From contig OZ176050.1 in assembly GCA_964247055.1 (NCBI GenBank), forward strand, positions 6,324,001 through 6,388,000: DNA of 64,000 nucleotides. Reading direction: 5' to 3'. Of the stretch, positions 31,701-44,221 are shown in pieces. The notes under the pieces were generated by a model, which saw only the letters and a program-made list of their open reading frames with translations, searched no databases and was not told where the DNA came from. This stretch comes from Paragordius varius. Lineage: Eukaryota > Nematomorpha. Position 1 is the stretch's first letter; the number at the start of each line of letters is the position of its first letter. The position numbers and the translations under genes are program-made.

Positions 31701-34700
31701 ACCCCCCCCCCCCCCATTAAATTCTTTCGACTCTATTATATATCTATTCACTTAAATAACACACTAGTTTAGTTATTTAACTGAATGAATTAACTTTAAA
31801 TTCTAAAACTATAAAAAAATAGCTAAAATATTTAAAATAAATCAATGAATTATTTATTAGGTTGAATGTTACACACAAACATACAGAGACGGAGAGTAAA
31901 TGGAATAAACTTCAAAGATGTCAAATGAAAATCCCTTTTACCAAAATTTTTAATTATTTAAATGAGCATGTCCTTTTTTTGATTGTGTATGGTCTTGGCT
32001 TAGTATTTTCAAAAAAATTTGCACATAATTTATCTGCTTTTTAGGATTTTTAGTTTAAATAGTAAAATGACACTTGACAGTTCTATTAATTGAAAAAAAA
32101 GCCTTTCATCAAAAAATTCAATGGAACAATTTATGAACCTATTATTTTAATTATGGAATGTTTTTTTAGCAATTAAGATAGGGAGAATAATAAATTTTGA
32201 AAAATTTTGGTATATTGCCTTAAAATGCTAAAAACATGCATTCGATTGCAACCAAATAATATACCATTTACAATTCAAATTCACCCTTGAACAATTCAAA
32301 TTCACCCTAAAAATAAATTATGAAATTTCAGTCTAATATCTCATCATTAAAATTAATTATATTTTTATGGCAAAGTTTATTCTTATTTTTTTGATTACAT
32401 ACAAAATTTCTTCTATTATTATAAAAATGTATAGGTAATATTTAATCTTAAAAAGCACATAATTTATTTTAGGGTGAATTTTAATTGTTCGAGGATGAAT
32501 TTGAATTGTTCGAAGATAAATTTAAACTGTAAATGGTATAATATGTTTTATATGATTTGTGTAGCATGTCCATACAACACATATAAACACTCTCACGGTA
32601 ATTATGAATGTCAATCCTGTCCGCCCAATAGTGAATCAAGCAGAGACAATCACAGAGACTTTCCAACTGTCATGTGCAACTGCAAAGCCGGGTTTTACAG
32701 ACCCGCTTCTAAATTTTATGCAGACACGGCTTGTCAAACCCCTCCCCCACCAGTTAAAAATTTAACGGTTCAACATTTGGATTCGAGTGAAATTATACTT
32801 GAATGGTTTGACTCTACTGCATCGATCAAACAACAAAATGATGGACCAGCTAAAATGAATAGCAGCAGTATTACGAATAATGAGGATTTATCTCTTCTTA
32901 CAGAACCGCATCTTTTCCCTCTCCAGTATCGCGTAACATGCGATGTATGTCCGTTTAACGTTGAGTAAGTCACTATATTTTAAAAAAATACTATATTTTT
33001 ATCAAATAAATTTTAGCTATAAATGGACCTCTTAAATTAATATTTTTTATATGAAAAGATATATACCGGACAGTGAAAACTTGAATGAAACATCGGTTAA
33101 TATTAAAAATTTAAATCCTGGCACAATCTATACATTCAATGTGTACAGTGAAAATGTCATATCAAGCATTGCTGGTTTAGCTAATCATGCAAGCATTACT
33201 ATGCAAACCAAATTTTATCGTAATTTACATTACAATAACCTTATTTTTGATAGATTATAATTTGAATTCTCGTAAAATCTAATATATTCAAAATTTGATA
33301 AAAGATGTCTGAAAAACTAATAATGTTTAAAACAAAAAAATTATTTTTTAGCCAAATTTGGACGCTCTTTGTTGCCTTTGTTTTATTATATAGTGCTATA
33401 TAACAATGAAATATGTTATGATAATTTGAACCACAACACTTTTTTGTGATAATTCCACGACACAAATATTTATTGGGTTTATTTTTAGTACCAATTTTAA
33501 TAACCGATACACGAATCAATAAAATCGGAACTGATTTCGTACAAATGGATTGGAGGATAGATGATGATGGATATCCCGACAATCAAACAATGGGCGTACG
33601 TTTTCAAATATATTATGAGCTGCTTATTACTGATGCTCAACAAAACGCCATACTTAATGTTCAAAATAATGGGGTGGTGTCTTACAAAGAAGTGGACACC
33701 CTTTTAACCACCACTGAATTAAATGGCCTCAAACCCGATTCTCGTTACAAGATTAAAGTAAATTAATTATCATTTCGAGAAAAAAAATAATTTATGCAAT
33801 AAATGATCAATAGTTTTAATATTTTTTTTCTATTTATAAAATTAATTTATAATTTTTATTAAGATACGTGCATTGACAAATGATGCATTTGGTGCATATT
33901 CCGAACCTGTGATATTCAAGACGCTGCCTTCCTCATCTTACGTATCTAATCCCGAAAGTAATTAATCCCTTTTTCCATTAACATTACATATTAATTTTCA
34001 CATAATTGTGAGTGTCTTGATTCGTAAAATCCCAAATGAATTAGTAATATAATTGATATTATATATCAACATTGTTTTAGTTTGTGTTTCCATATAATTG
34101 TCTAGATTTTAATCAATACCTTTTTTTTTCATACAAAACTTGACTTTTAGTGTAAAAATTGGCCTCAATATTGTATAAATATTTATTAGGCATTTTTGTT
34201 TGTCGATATTGAAATTCTGAAGGCCTGACGGTATAGTAGGTAGGGCGCAGGATTTTTACACTATGTGTGTGGAGTCGCAGAGTTTCAAGTTAGAAACTAC
34301 GCAATTTTTCCATCATCACTGCCTATAAGCTCTGGGCAGGCGAGTGTTAAAGCTTTCACAAGTCCGGATACAATTAAGTCCTTACCCTTTAATAAAAAGG
34401 AAAAAGAGACTCTAAATGTATATTTATTTGTTTTTTATTGTCGATATTAAAATTATAGGTTCTGTTTCAAACACTTTTGAAAAAACCGATAATAATCGAG
34501 ATAACATTACGAATATAGACACGGATTATGTAAACGATGTTGAAAATAATGCGGAAGCTAAGCAATCCCAAATTGGCCTAATTGTAGCGCGTTGTTTTAT
34601 AGTCCTTATATCTTTGCTCGGGATAATATCATTAACGGCGTATCTAGTTAAAAGGTAATTTCTTTTTCTCCAACTTTTTATGTATTAATGAGCCCCATGA

Positions 34701-37700
34701 TATATATTAGTTACATAAATATATTTATTATCGCATAATTAGGCGTAATAAAAAATGCCAAGGGAAATCTACGAGTGATTGTGATTCTTTGGAAGTTAAA
34801 ACGGGCCCAGAAGGTAAAATGAGTGATTTATGACTGCATACAATGTTGTAATTATAATTATATCCATATAAATGCGCATTCATTATGGCTATTCCTTTTG
34901 CTTTTAATTGTACGCTTTGCTTAATGCTTATTGCTTGCTTATTTATAATTACTACTAACACATCAAAAACATTTATATAGTTATGACACCATTATTTCCA
35001 CCTCCAATTTTACCACCGAGCGCATTTAACACTTTAGTCGCTTCTCAACAACCTTATGGGCATCACATACTACCCTTTTACAATGGCTTAGCCCCTCGGA
35101 ATGATTATATTATACATGCATCACACAATGAGAATAATACCAACACGCATGTTTATGAAGAAGAAAGAGATAGTATATATTATGGTGGTATGACAAACCA
35201 AAAGTCCAACACAGTCATAGATGGAAATCTCATGAATTACAATAGGACAGATATGAGCCTCAACCAAGAAATCTTGTCCACTAATGGAGAACAGAAACAA
35301 TGTTCAAGGCCTTATTTGACTAGTGCCATTCCTGGACAAATATTGCATCCTTACCAACAAACTTCAAATCCGCAAGAAAATCCTTATTACATGGCCGCCT
35401 CAATCCAACATAATGCTTTGCCCCCGCTTCCCCTATTCCCTTCCCACTCTCATCCATTTTATGGAACTGATTCTACCAATCACCAAATGTTGGATTACAA
35501 CAACAGATATTATGCTGTTGACAATTTGGATAACCAAAACTCTCAACCTCGAATATCCACATACTATTCGAGTTTAGAGGATGAAAGTATGACTTTAGCG
35601 GCGCACCTTAATAACATGGCGGCACACAAACGTAATAGTAAATACATTCATGCTAATCAAGTTATTGATCCACTTACAAATCAACATCATTTTATCCATT
35701 TTTTGGGGATGGAACGTGAAATAACTACAGCTACTGATGAAAGAATGTCAAATTTTGTCGCCCCAATGCATAATCAAATGGCTGATTTTGGGGCGGCAAC
35801 ATCTACGCTAAAACCTTCACTCGATTCAGGGTTTGGGAGTCAACATTCCGAACCTACAGGCCAAAAGCTGGAAAATCTTAAAGATGACCAACTTAATTGT
35901 CATAATTTGGTTACCACTAATTTGGACAATAAATCGATTAACGATGACTCGAAAAATTATCCATACCTAAACGATAATAGTTGTGTGAATGGCTTACCAC
36001 CTCTAAACAATTTTAATACAAATAATAACAATAATAATAATAATAATGGGAAGGATGATTTGAATCAATGTTATATAAAATATGCATTTAACAACACTAA
36101 TGTGTCTGACTCTAATCAGGCCGTATCACGCATAGATAATATTAATGGCTTTCATAACACTAACAAAGATGCGCTTGCTATATTTATTGATAATAAGGCT
36201 AAAACTAACCCAATAGATATATCACACACGATGATAGGTATTAAACGTTTTAAATATATTAGTTTTTTATTTCGGTCATTTAAATTAGTCTAAATAATAT
36301 ATATATTTCCAGGTAAAGGAAAACATTACTATCGAATGTTTTATGGGGCCAACAGGTATATCCAAGATCATCATAACAAAAAATCCAAAAATTCGCAGGT
36401 AATTGTTGCACTCAACAATTTTTTTTCTTAATACTTTTTTATACATATATAGTGGCGTTATTAAATTCCTTTAACGTTTATACATTTAGAATTCAAATTT
36501 TGGGACCTTTGAGCATCACCCAAGATTACGATCGGGAACTTGTAATGGGGCGAACAAAAGTAGTCTAAGACGTTCCTCTTGTTTGTTTGTGGCACCGAGT
36601 TTTAGCCGATCAGCCAATTCTCGCGACAGTCACACCTATGAAGAACCAGCTGTCATTCAAAACATGGCCATTCTACAATCATCTTCTATTCAAAATTATC
36701 CGGTACAGCTTAGTAAATCGAAACTTTTATATCTTGCAAAAAATTATGTGATATCGTTGCCAAGAACCGATCGAAATTATAAAAAATGAATAATGTAGAG
36801 GGTCGTTTCATACATATATTTTAAGCGATATCTAATGTTTGTATAATTATGCTAAAATGTCAAATATTTAATATGTCTGTTTCTGGGTATTTTTATTATC
36901 TTAATCACAAATTCTGCTCTTATTTTTTATCTTAAAGAGTTAAATTTTAAACATTACTATGTTAATATATATATTCATCCAATAACTTTTATATGGGTTA
37001 TGATGGGATTCGTCATATAACATTTTTTATTTTGATTAAAGGGTTTTGGTCAAATGGAAGCTATGTTCAAACAAATCGATCCACAAGTTGACGAATGTCG
37101 CATCTTATCAAATAGTCATGTATTGCTAAAGAAGGGAACATTTCTAAATGTTTATCGTGCTATTATGTGCAGTAACGTGGAAAGTAATGATATTAGAAAT
37201 ATGTCCTATTTTTGTGAAGCTTAAATCCTTTATATAAACCATTTTTATCATTTTTATTCTTGCCGTTTTAGGTGATGCCAATTCTAACCATAGCAATATG
37301 ATAAACCCAATAAAACGTATGGGAAACATTTTGAGTGATTTGAAATCTAGCACGGAATCAAATCATCAAACATCATTAGACAAAACGGGGTCTGAACAGA
37401 CGAATTCCAAAACAACAGGAACCGGTTTAACTAATGTTTGTGTTAAAACATTTATGATTAACACATTATCACCACCAGCAACAGGAGATAAAATACTGAA
37501 AAATTTGATTAAATTTGTCAACAAAGCCTTGACTTTGCAACACATTGCTAAATGTTTGAATAATGGCACGAAACAAAAAGAAACTAACAAAAAATGCGAT
37601 AATTCATTTATGTCCCAATCAGAGGAACAAAATTATTGCAAACATTTGATACGTTTTGTAGGTGTTTACCAAAAAAATTGCTTCATGCCAACATTGACGC

Positions 37701-40244
37701 ATAATTTTACCATTATAACGGAATTTTGTGAGAATGGTTCTCTCGAATCTTTTTTAAAGGTACAACTTATTTCTTACTTTATTTAAAATTTGTACATTCC
37801 TTTGAGTTGACTTTTTTTATTTTGAAAGGACATTTTTTAAAGTAAATAATCTCTGAACTAATTAGTTTTTTTAAATAAATTTTAAAAATTAGTCGTGAAA
37901 ATTCCTATTTTTAATTACCTTAATAAATAATATTTATATTAATTTGCATAGCACAATGAATACAAATTAACGCTAAACCAATTGTTGGAACTGTGTGCCG
38001 GAATTGCTAAAGGGATGGAAAAATTACATGAAATAGTTGGGCCAAATTTTTCCCATATGAAACTTACACCATGGCATGTCTATGTTGACCGACAAATGAA
38101 TTCCAGAATAGCTTCCATAAATGGTAGCATATGTATAATTTTAAACTATTTCTATTGGTAACGAAAATTTTTATAATTGTTTGCTTGAATTAAAAAGATT
38201 TAAACTAAATACAATTTAAAAGGCAATTAAATCAAAAATATAAAAGATAGCAAAACGCTAATTATATTTTTACATATAGCTTTCCATGATAACAATCTCA
38301 AATACATTATCAAAGATAGAGTTGGCTATAAATTAACGCCCCAAACTGGTGGAGCAGAACCAAATAATTATAAAGTAGATTTTTTCAAAATATTTATTGA
38401 AATTTATATATATAACGTACATAATATATACATATTTATTTAAACTTCTAACATTTAAATTATGTTATTACTAGGAAACAATTAAAATACCACTACGTTA
38501 TACTGCACCAGAATGCTTGGTGAACATACTTGAAAATAATATTTCAAATACTCAATTATTTGAGGACGCTCGTTACGGAAATAACCAACAAATGACATCC
38601 AACCCGCTAAAACTATTTAATCAAAGTAGTGATGTATGGAGTTTTGGTGTAATATGTTGGGACATTTTTAATTATTGCACCCTTAAGCCATATGAATTGT
38701 TGAACGGTAATGGACCTGCTTCGCTTGAACCAAAGTGTCTCCTAACTGCACTTTATAATCAATGTTATCGCCTTCCTCCACCTATGGTGAGTACAAAAAA
38801 AACAATAGTTTTAAATTATTTTTTTACAATTAATGTAGATTTATATGGTTTTAATTTATAACAGATGTGCCCGGAAATTTTGCATGAAATTATGATGTAT
38901 TGCTGGCATTTTGATCCAAACAAACGGCCAACATTTAGTCAATTGACTAAATTTTTGTGCGGAATACAAAAAAGAGAAAATCATTATATAATGGATTCAC
39001 CTGCATACATAAAGTAAAAATTTCATAGACCATCAAAAAATATTTTATTAATCCTTTTATACCAAACCATGATTAAATTTTTTTCAAACTTTGTAGAACA
39101 AATTAATGCTTTAAGTCGAATCAAATTTAAACGTAATTTTTTATGCCATAGTTGCTGAATATAACAATTTTATTCATATAACCGTTATTTATTTATAACA
39201 GATCAATTAACTATGATCCTGTCGGTGCTTCATGTTTTTCCGGATTAGAGGATTGGCTAAATTATCTTAAGTTGGGTCGGTATGCGCCTTTGTTTGAAGC
39301 ATTTAATGTTCGAAAATTGGAGGAACTGCTACGTATTACCTCGCATGAATCTATGGGTGAAGCCAGAGGCGTAGAAAGAATCAGACCTCTAACGCCCAAT
39401 CACCATTTATTAAATTTAATAAATTCCATGAGTATAACAAATTTAGCCCATAAAAATAAGCTCTATATGGGTCTCGAAACCATACGACAAAGTCTTGAAC
39501 CATTAGTGATGAAAAATAATCCAGATATGGAATACAATCAATTTTTACCCGTTCTTGCTTCTAATTGGCAAACCATTATAAGTGAATCGATGGTCGTGGA
39601 TTCGACAGCTTCCTTAAAAGACACCATGTTAATGCGTAACAAGCAAATGTCAAAAAAATCACCCGTCAAAAACACAAAAATGAAATCATCAGTCAAGAGC
39701 GGTAAAATAGCCAAGGAAAAGAAAAATAAATCTAATAATTCGCACCAGGAGAATCTAATAGGATTAGGTAAGAGTTAAACTTAATCCTAATACATTTATG
39801 ACAATAGTTTTATTAAAAGAGTGTAATTTCATATTATATAGGATAAAATATTTAATCCAAATTATAGATTCGCCTCCAAACGTAACAAAATCAAACAATT
39901 ATACAATGCCAGAAAGTGGATGCCATATAAATTTAACCATGTCTTTAAACAGTTCCACGGAATCATCAAATGGAACCAATTTTGAGGCAGAAACGATAGA
40001 ATTATCATCATCATCTAATAACAACAGATTACCAAATAATACACATAAAGAAACCGATATATTTAATGGTAGTACAATTAACACATCTTCCCAAGCTGCA
40101 ATGATGGTTTATCCCACTGTGATCCAAAACAATTATCATAAAAATGTCTGTAGTCCACAAAATTCTGATGTAACAAAAGCTACCCAATTATTTTGGCCCA
40201 CGTCTCATGATTCACATACACCTGTTAACGGATATTTAGTCTGA
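19725..40244 (+). CDS. Eph receptor with kinase-dead kinase-like domain
   Basis: Single-pass receptor for ephrins, 2082 residues, about twice the usual length. Exons: 19725-19773, 20603-20688, 24150-24770, 25035-25479, 32565-32964, 33059-33219, 33489-33757, 33864-33957, 34459-34654, 34743-34813, 34981-36237, 36313-36398, 36490-36702, 37042-37183, 37272-37759, 37952-38123, 38280-38374, 38475-38786, 38865-39013, 39202-39767, 39868-40244; all phases agree. Order: signal peptide MESKVWLMTLFILIF; ephrin-binding domain (VNLLDTR, NWLRT, MRDC, CKETF, GFHLAFHDTGAC); Cys-rich region (CQSCPPNS, CNCKAGFYRP); two FN3 domains; transmembrane helix near residues 746-770; an N/Q-rich insert of about 420 residues; juxtamembrane TYEEP; kinase-like domain about 1317-1760; SAM domain (LEDWLNYLKLGRY) with an internal insertion; tail ending YLV, a possible class II PDZ ligand. 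VAIK lysine is kept (VCVKTF), but HRD reads HMK, DFG reads SIN and the glycine loop is degenerate. An in-frame ATG at 19620 is an alternative start. Confidence 0.93.
20689..24149 (+). other. Eph intron 2 (3.5 kb)
   Basis: Separates the LLDTR exon from the main ligand-binding exon. AT-rich, with a TA repeat just before the acceptor (about 24104-24126). No coding exon, transposon ends or RNA gene were recognised. Confidence 0.6.
31702..31715 (+). repeat. Poly-C run (14 C)
   Basis: An uninterrupted run of 14 C within Eph intron 4, the only long G/C homopolymer in the window. Confidence 0.9.
32258..32544. mobile_element. Small foldback element before Eph exon 5
   Basis: Arms of about 70 bp are inverted copies: ATATACCATTTACA on the left, TGTAAATGGTATAAT on the right. 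Each arm contains short tandem units of about 21 bp, AACAATTCAAATTCACCCT on the left and its reverse complement on the right. This is the same design as the large foldback at 6407-7828 but with an unrelated unit. The right end lies about 20 bp upstream of the Eph exon 5 acceptor, so the hairpin could sit beside the 3' splice site in the pre-mRNA. Confidence 0.65.
34222..34293 (+). repeat. tRNA-derived SINE-like head in an Eph intron
   Basis: The sequence has the layout of a tRNA 5' region: GGCCTGACGGTATAGTAGG, with an A-box-like TATAGTAGGTAGGGCGC, and about 45 bp later a B-box-like GTTTCAAGTTA (8 of 11 to GGTTCAAGTCC). It cannot fold into a full tRNA, so a decayed SINE head is more likely than a gene. 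It lies in the intron between the second FN3 exon and the transmembrane exon. No second copy was noticed in the window, so this rests on the promoter-box match alone. Confidence 0.35.
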
Positions 40245-40558
40245 AAACAGACCAAATGTTAATATAGATTGATTGATTACCTTGGAGAGAGGAGAGAGTA
40301 AGTAATGAATGCATAATTTTCCGGTGCTTATATCATTCTCCAATTAAAATGCATATAAAATGTGAATATCACCAAAGTTATTGTGTATGTTAGTGATATA
40401 GTGCCAGATCTCAATCAAAAAGCGTTGATCAATGAGGGTTAAAGGCATCTACAATAACCATTTAATTGATGACAATTTATTTCCAATTGCATTTTATTTA
40501 TGACCAATTTTTTATGTTACAAATATGATATATATATGACAAATTTTTAATGTAAAAA

Positions 40559-40564
40559 ATAAAT
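40559..40564 (+). terminator. Possible polyadenylation signal of the Eph receptor
   Basis: AATAAA about 315 bp after the stop codon, in a spacer with no other gene nearby. In AT-rich DNA such hexamers also arise by chance. Confidence 0.35.
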
Positions 40565-41035
40565 TAATTAGTAAACAGTTTTATAAGTTGTGTGTGGGCT
40601 AATTATTTCAATCCGTTTTGTATAAATTAGCAGTGGACTTGTCATGCGTCGTGTTTAAGTTTTCAAAAGATGGTCTTATCAGTTTATTTATAAAGGTGAT
40701 AACCATAATTGATTTCGAATAAGGTCACAAGTTTTTCTGAATATTGCTTCAAGATTCTTTTTATGAAGGGAAAAGGAAAGTTTAATCTAGGGTTGGCCCT
40801 TGCCTAAAAGCTAATTAAAAGCGCTATTAAGTTAACCATAAACACCCAGCAAGAGTATGTTTTAATTATTATTATACTATCAAAAAGCATGAATGTTTCA
40901 TGGAATAATTGATTAATTTACGTAAAATATAATTAAAATTATTTATTCATTTTTTTGATCCATAGTTTCTAAATGAAAATAATGAAATACAATAAAAATA
41001 GATTATAAAACAAAAGGAAAAAGTAAACACATCGA

Positions 41036-41600
41036 AAATTGGGGTATCTAAATACCCCAGATTAAATTTAAATTAAAATTTTTAAAAAACTACTGAAGGA
41101 AGCAGTCCCAATATTAATTGCTTCTATCCTAATAAAAATTATATAAAAAAGCCAAAATATCTAAAGAAAATTTCGTTTTGAAAAAAAGGTTCCATGTCAA
41201 ACTACTCAGACGCCATTTTAAATCTACCAAAATTTTGCAAAATATCGTGTTAATTTGATTCTAACGATAAAATTAAAGCTAATTTTTTTATTTAAATTAC
41301 ATCTAATTTTGCTAGAAATGTAAAAAGTGGATTGTTTTGTATATTTTTCAATTTAGCCAATGCACATATGTTACGTTAACTAAATTTTTACCTTTGGGTT
41401 TTACATTAAAAAAAGAAATATCAAGTATTTTTGAATAAAATTTTTTATATATTTCGGTTTATTAATGTAGGTGCAAAATTTTGCTATGGTTTCGATTCCT
41501 TCCATATTTTTTGAAGTATTTAATTTTAAAAAGGCCTGGGGTATCCAACCACCCCAATTTAAATCGAAGGACTGAAATGAGTGTGTTGTATCCAAGTGTT
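41036..41600 (+). mobile_element. MITE-A copy 1
   Basis: A 565-bp element. It starts near AACAC followed by the palindrome TTGGGGTATCTAAATACCCC, and ends with CCAATTTAAATCGAAGGACT and TATCCAAGTGTT. The same interior (AACTACTGAAGGAA, CGACGCCATTTT-like block, TATATATTTCGGTTTATTAATGT, TTCGATTCCTTCCATA) recurs at 47514-48083 and, inverted, at 51825-52406. No coding capacity. Confidence 0.8.
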
Positions 41601-42397
41601 AAATGACAGCCATACTTTTGGAATCTTGATTTTTTATATCGCGTTCATTACGATTGTGAAATATATAATTGAAATTGTGACCAATTAACATTTCTGTTCC
41701 CAATTTTGCAACCCAGAAGGATAAGTTATTTTTTAAAAATCAAGGTTTAAAATATGGTGGTCTTTCAAAAATATTTGTCTTTTATTTTTTTGTTTTTATA
41801 AATACAATTTTTACTGTAATAATGATTAAAATTAATAAATTAAAACCAAAAAAATACCATTAAAAAAGATATTACCATGTATCGAAAATTCTGGATATAG
41901 GTTAGTTTTATATAAAATTTAGGAGGAATATTATTATTAAACTCATGTGTTTCTGAAAACTTGGACTTAAGTTTTTCACAATTTAAATTTTTCGACCACT
42001 AATTTTTGGGGGTGGAGATGCATTTTACATCCTACAGGTTACTAACCAATGACTGAAAAGGCACTAGCTATGATTCTTATATTTTATCAGACAAATATTT
42101 AGGACCATTAACGACATAGGGTCTCATACGTGTTCCGAGAAATTGGTTAAAAAAATATTTTTAGAGCCTTAGTTTTTTACGAATTTTAGGGCAGGGCCTG
42201 AACACAGGGACTAATTTATAAATAATGTCATATAACCTATAAATTTTAAGGGGCATGACGGAGCACGGGGATGTATAAAAGAGTCAAAAATTGGCACCGT
42301 ATAAGTTAATATATTATGTTCAAAGTCAATATCTAACGCTTTTTGAAAAATATAAATTTAGAAATTTACGCACAATAAGGTGGATGTTGGTTTAAAG
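41601..42397. other. Spacer without recognised features
   Basis: AT-rich sequence between MITE-A copy 1 and the hAT element. A short block near 42190 (CCTGAACACAGGGACTAATTT) resembles one near 8450 (GGCTGAATACAGAGGCTAATTT), suggesting an old dispersed repeat. Nothing else was seen. Confidence 0.4.
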
Positions 42398-43296
42398 CAG
42401 GGGTGTTTAACAGGTGGTTCCGGAGCCAGCCCTTTAAAAAAAATTGAAAAAAAATTTTTTTTTGCAAAAAGTTTAATTTTTGAGTGGGTAAAATTTTTTA
42501 AAAGTAAAAATTTTAGCCAAATGTCAGCATAATGATTTTATTTGGCATTTAAATAAGGCTCTGATATGTTAATGCAAAATTATGATATTATCAAATTTTT
42601 CAATTGATTAATTTTCTCAGTATTAAAAAAAATGAATTTAAACAACCTTACATCCTTCGTTAAATCATCTCTATAATTACTCTGCAATAAAAAAATATTA
42701 ATTTAAATTATTTAATAAAATTTTTTGTTACAATTTATTTTAAATTGATATAGATCTTTAATTGTTTATGCTCTAATAAGATGATTATATATAAAAAACT
42801 ATGTTTCTAACCACATGAATCATTGTAAAGGGAATAAGTTTAAATCTTGGTGAAACAAGTGCATTGTTAATATAAATATTAAGACGTCGGATTTTATTTT
42901 AAAATAATTATAAAGGATTCCTCGGTAGCCCATATATATTTCTAATAGTTTATTATATTTAAAAAATGTTAAACAGATTTCAACAGGAATTTATGTGGGG
43001 TAAGTTTAAGTTGTTTTCTGGGAAAACATCATTTTCTAGAATAGAGTTTATAGTATATTCAATGGCAGATATAAAAGAATTAAGTTTAATTTGTCCATGC
43101 ATTTAATCAAATTTTTTGTTTTTACGCACATTAGTACAATTTAACAGCAAATTGAAAATAAACATATGTATATATGTTAAAATAATTAATTTATTTGATA
43201 TTTATGACTTGATATATATATTGATTCAAATGTGGCTCTTCGGAATTTCGAGACCGAAAATGTGGCTCTTCAAGCCATTTTTGTTAGGCACCCCTG
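42398..43296. mobile_element. hAT-superfamily element (non-autonomous)
   Basis: An 899-bp element with terminal CAGGGGTG and CACCCCTG and a perfect 8-bp target duplication GTTTAAAG on both sides (42390-42397 and 43297-43304). TIR type and duplication length are diagnostic for hAT. Towards the right end ATGTGGCTCTTC occurs twice, typical of hAT subterminal repeats. No transposase frame. The intact duplication suggests a fairly young insertion. Confidence 0.9.
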
Positions 43297-44221
43297 GTTT
43301 AAAGATTACTGGAGCCTAGTAATTAAATATTTGTCATCTTGGAATAATTACATTTATTTCTTAAAATAATGGGATTTTAATATAATTACCAAAATTAAAA
43401 TTTGACCTATCCATTAAACAATAAATGTTTCTGATATAAAAGCTCAAGATGTTTGATTTTTTGGCAATAGATATTTATTTAACACTTCATTGCTTTTTGA
43501 AATATTTAAGTAATCGAGAGCGAATTTCGAATATTATAAAAATTATTTAAAATATTGGGCAAAGTATAAAAGTATGCAATATTATCTTTTAAGTGCATAC
43601 ATTCTTTTTTAAAAAGTGATGCAAAATATCTTTACCTCAAACTTTTCGCTGCCATTTTTTTCTATCTACAGCAAAAAATGAATATTATGGATCAAAAATG
43701 AAAATAATTAACTTTAGAGAGCTTCCAATTTTTTAGTAGCAAATTTTTATTTATAGATTATTATTATGTCAGCTGTTTGTTACAATCGAATTTTGGAGCT
43801 ATCAGAATTATTGGCTCTGATAGTTAGAACACAGTAAATATTAATTTTTTTATCTAATACAGGATAGCAATTTATATTATTGTAAACAAAACAGCAAGCA
43901 AAAGAGTAGTTTATTTACAACTTTCCGCGGGCTCTATTAACGGATGACTAGCATATGCCATTTTAAAATAAATATTAAGAAAAATAATTATTTTTGAAGT
44001 TATTTTTATATAAAATTTCAATCAATAAATGTTGATTCAGAAGACTTTTGGTTGTCATGCAAATATTAAAACATTTATTTAATTTATTAAATTTACAATG
44101 GATTAATTTTACATCTTGCGACGAATTTTGAATGATTGTAAAAAATAGATTTGTAGTTTTTGGCAAAAATCTTTATAATTTACTAGATTTTATGAATCAC
44201 TGCATAACTGGTTTTATATAA

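Larger units (their letters stand above)
25480..32564 (+). other. Eph intron 4 (7.1 kb)
   Basis: Starts GTATAT and ends TTTGTGTAG. It contains a run of 14 C (31702-31715), striking in this AT-rich DNA, and a small foldback element just before the acceptor. Short open frames inside it show no domain. Confidence 0.65.

Noticed and set aside
32474-32564. Upstream extension of Eph exon 5 (NFNCSRMNLNC)
   Set aside because: It is the foldback arm read in frame. The acceptor at 32564 joins in phase with exon 4 and keeps the CQxC spacing.
34222-34293. Functional tRNA gene
   Set aside because: Box-like blocks are present but the arms do not pair into a cloverleaf and the B box is degenerate.
34281-34417. 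Possible extra Eph exon with an FN3-like strand (FQVRNYAIFPSS)
   Set aside because: Including it breaks the frame into the transmembrane exon, while exon 33864-33957 joins directly to 34459 in the correct phase. It also overlaps the SINE-like head.
43116-43319. Open frame with repeated MWLF
   Set aside because: Lies in the hAT element; the repetition reflects its subterminal repeats.
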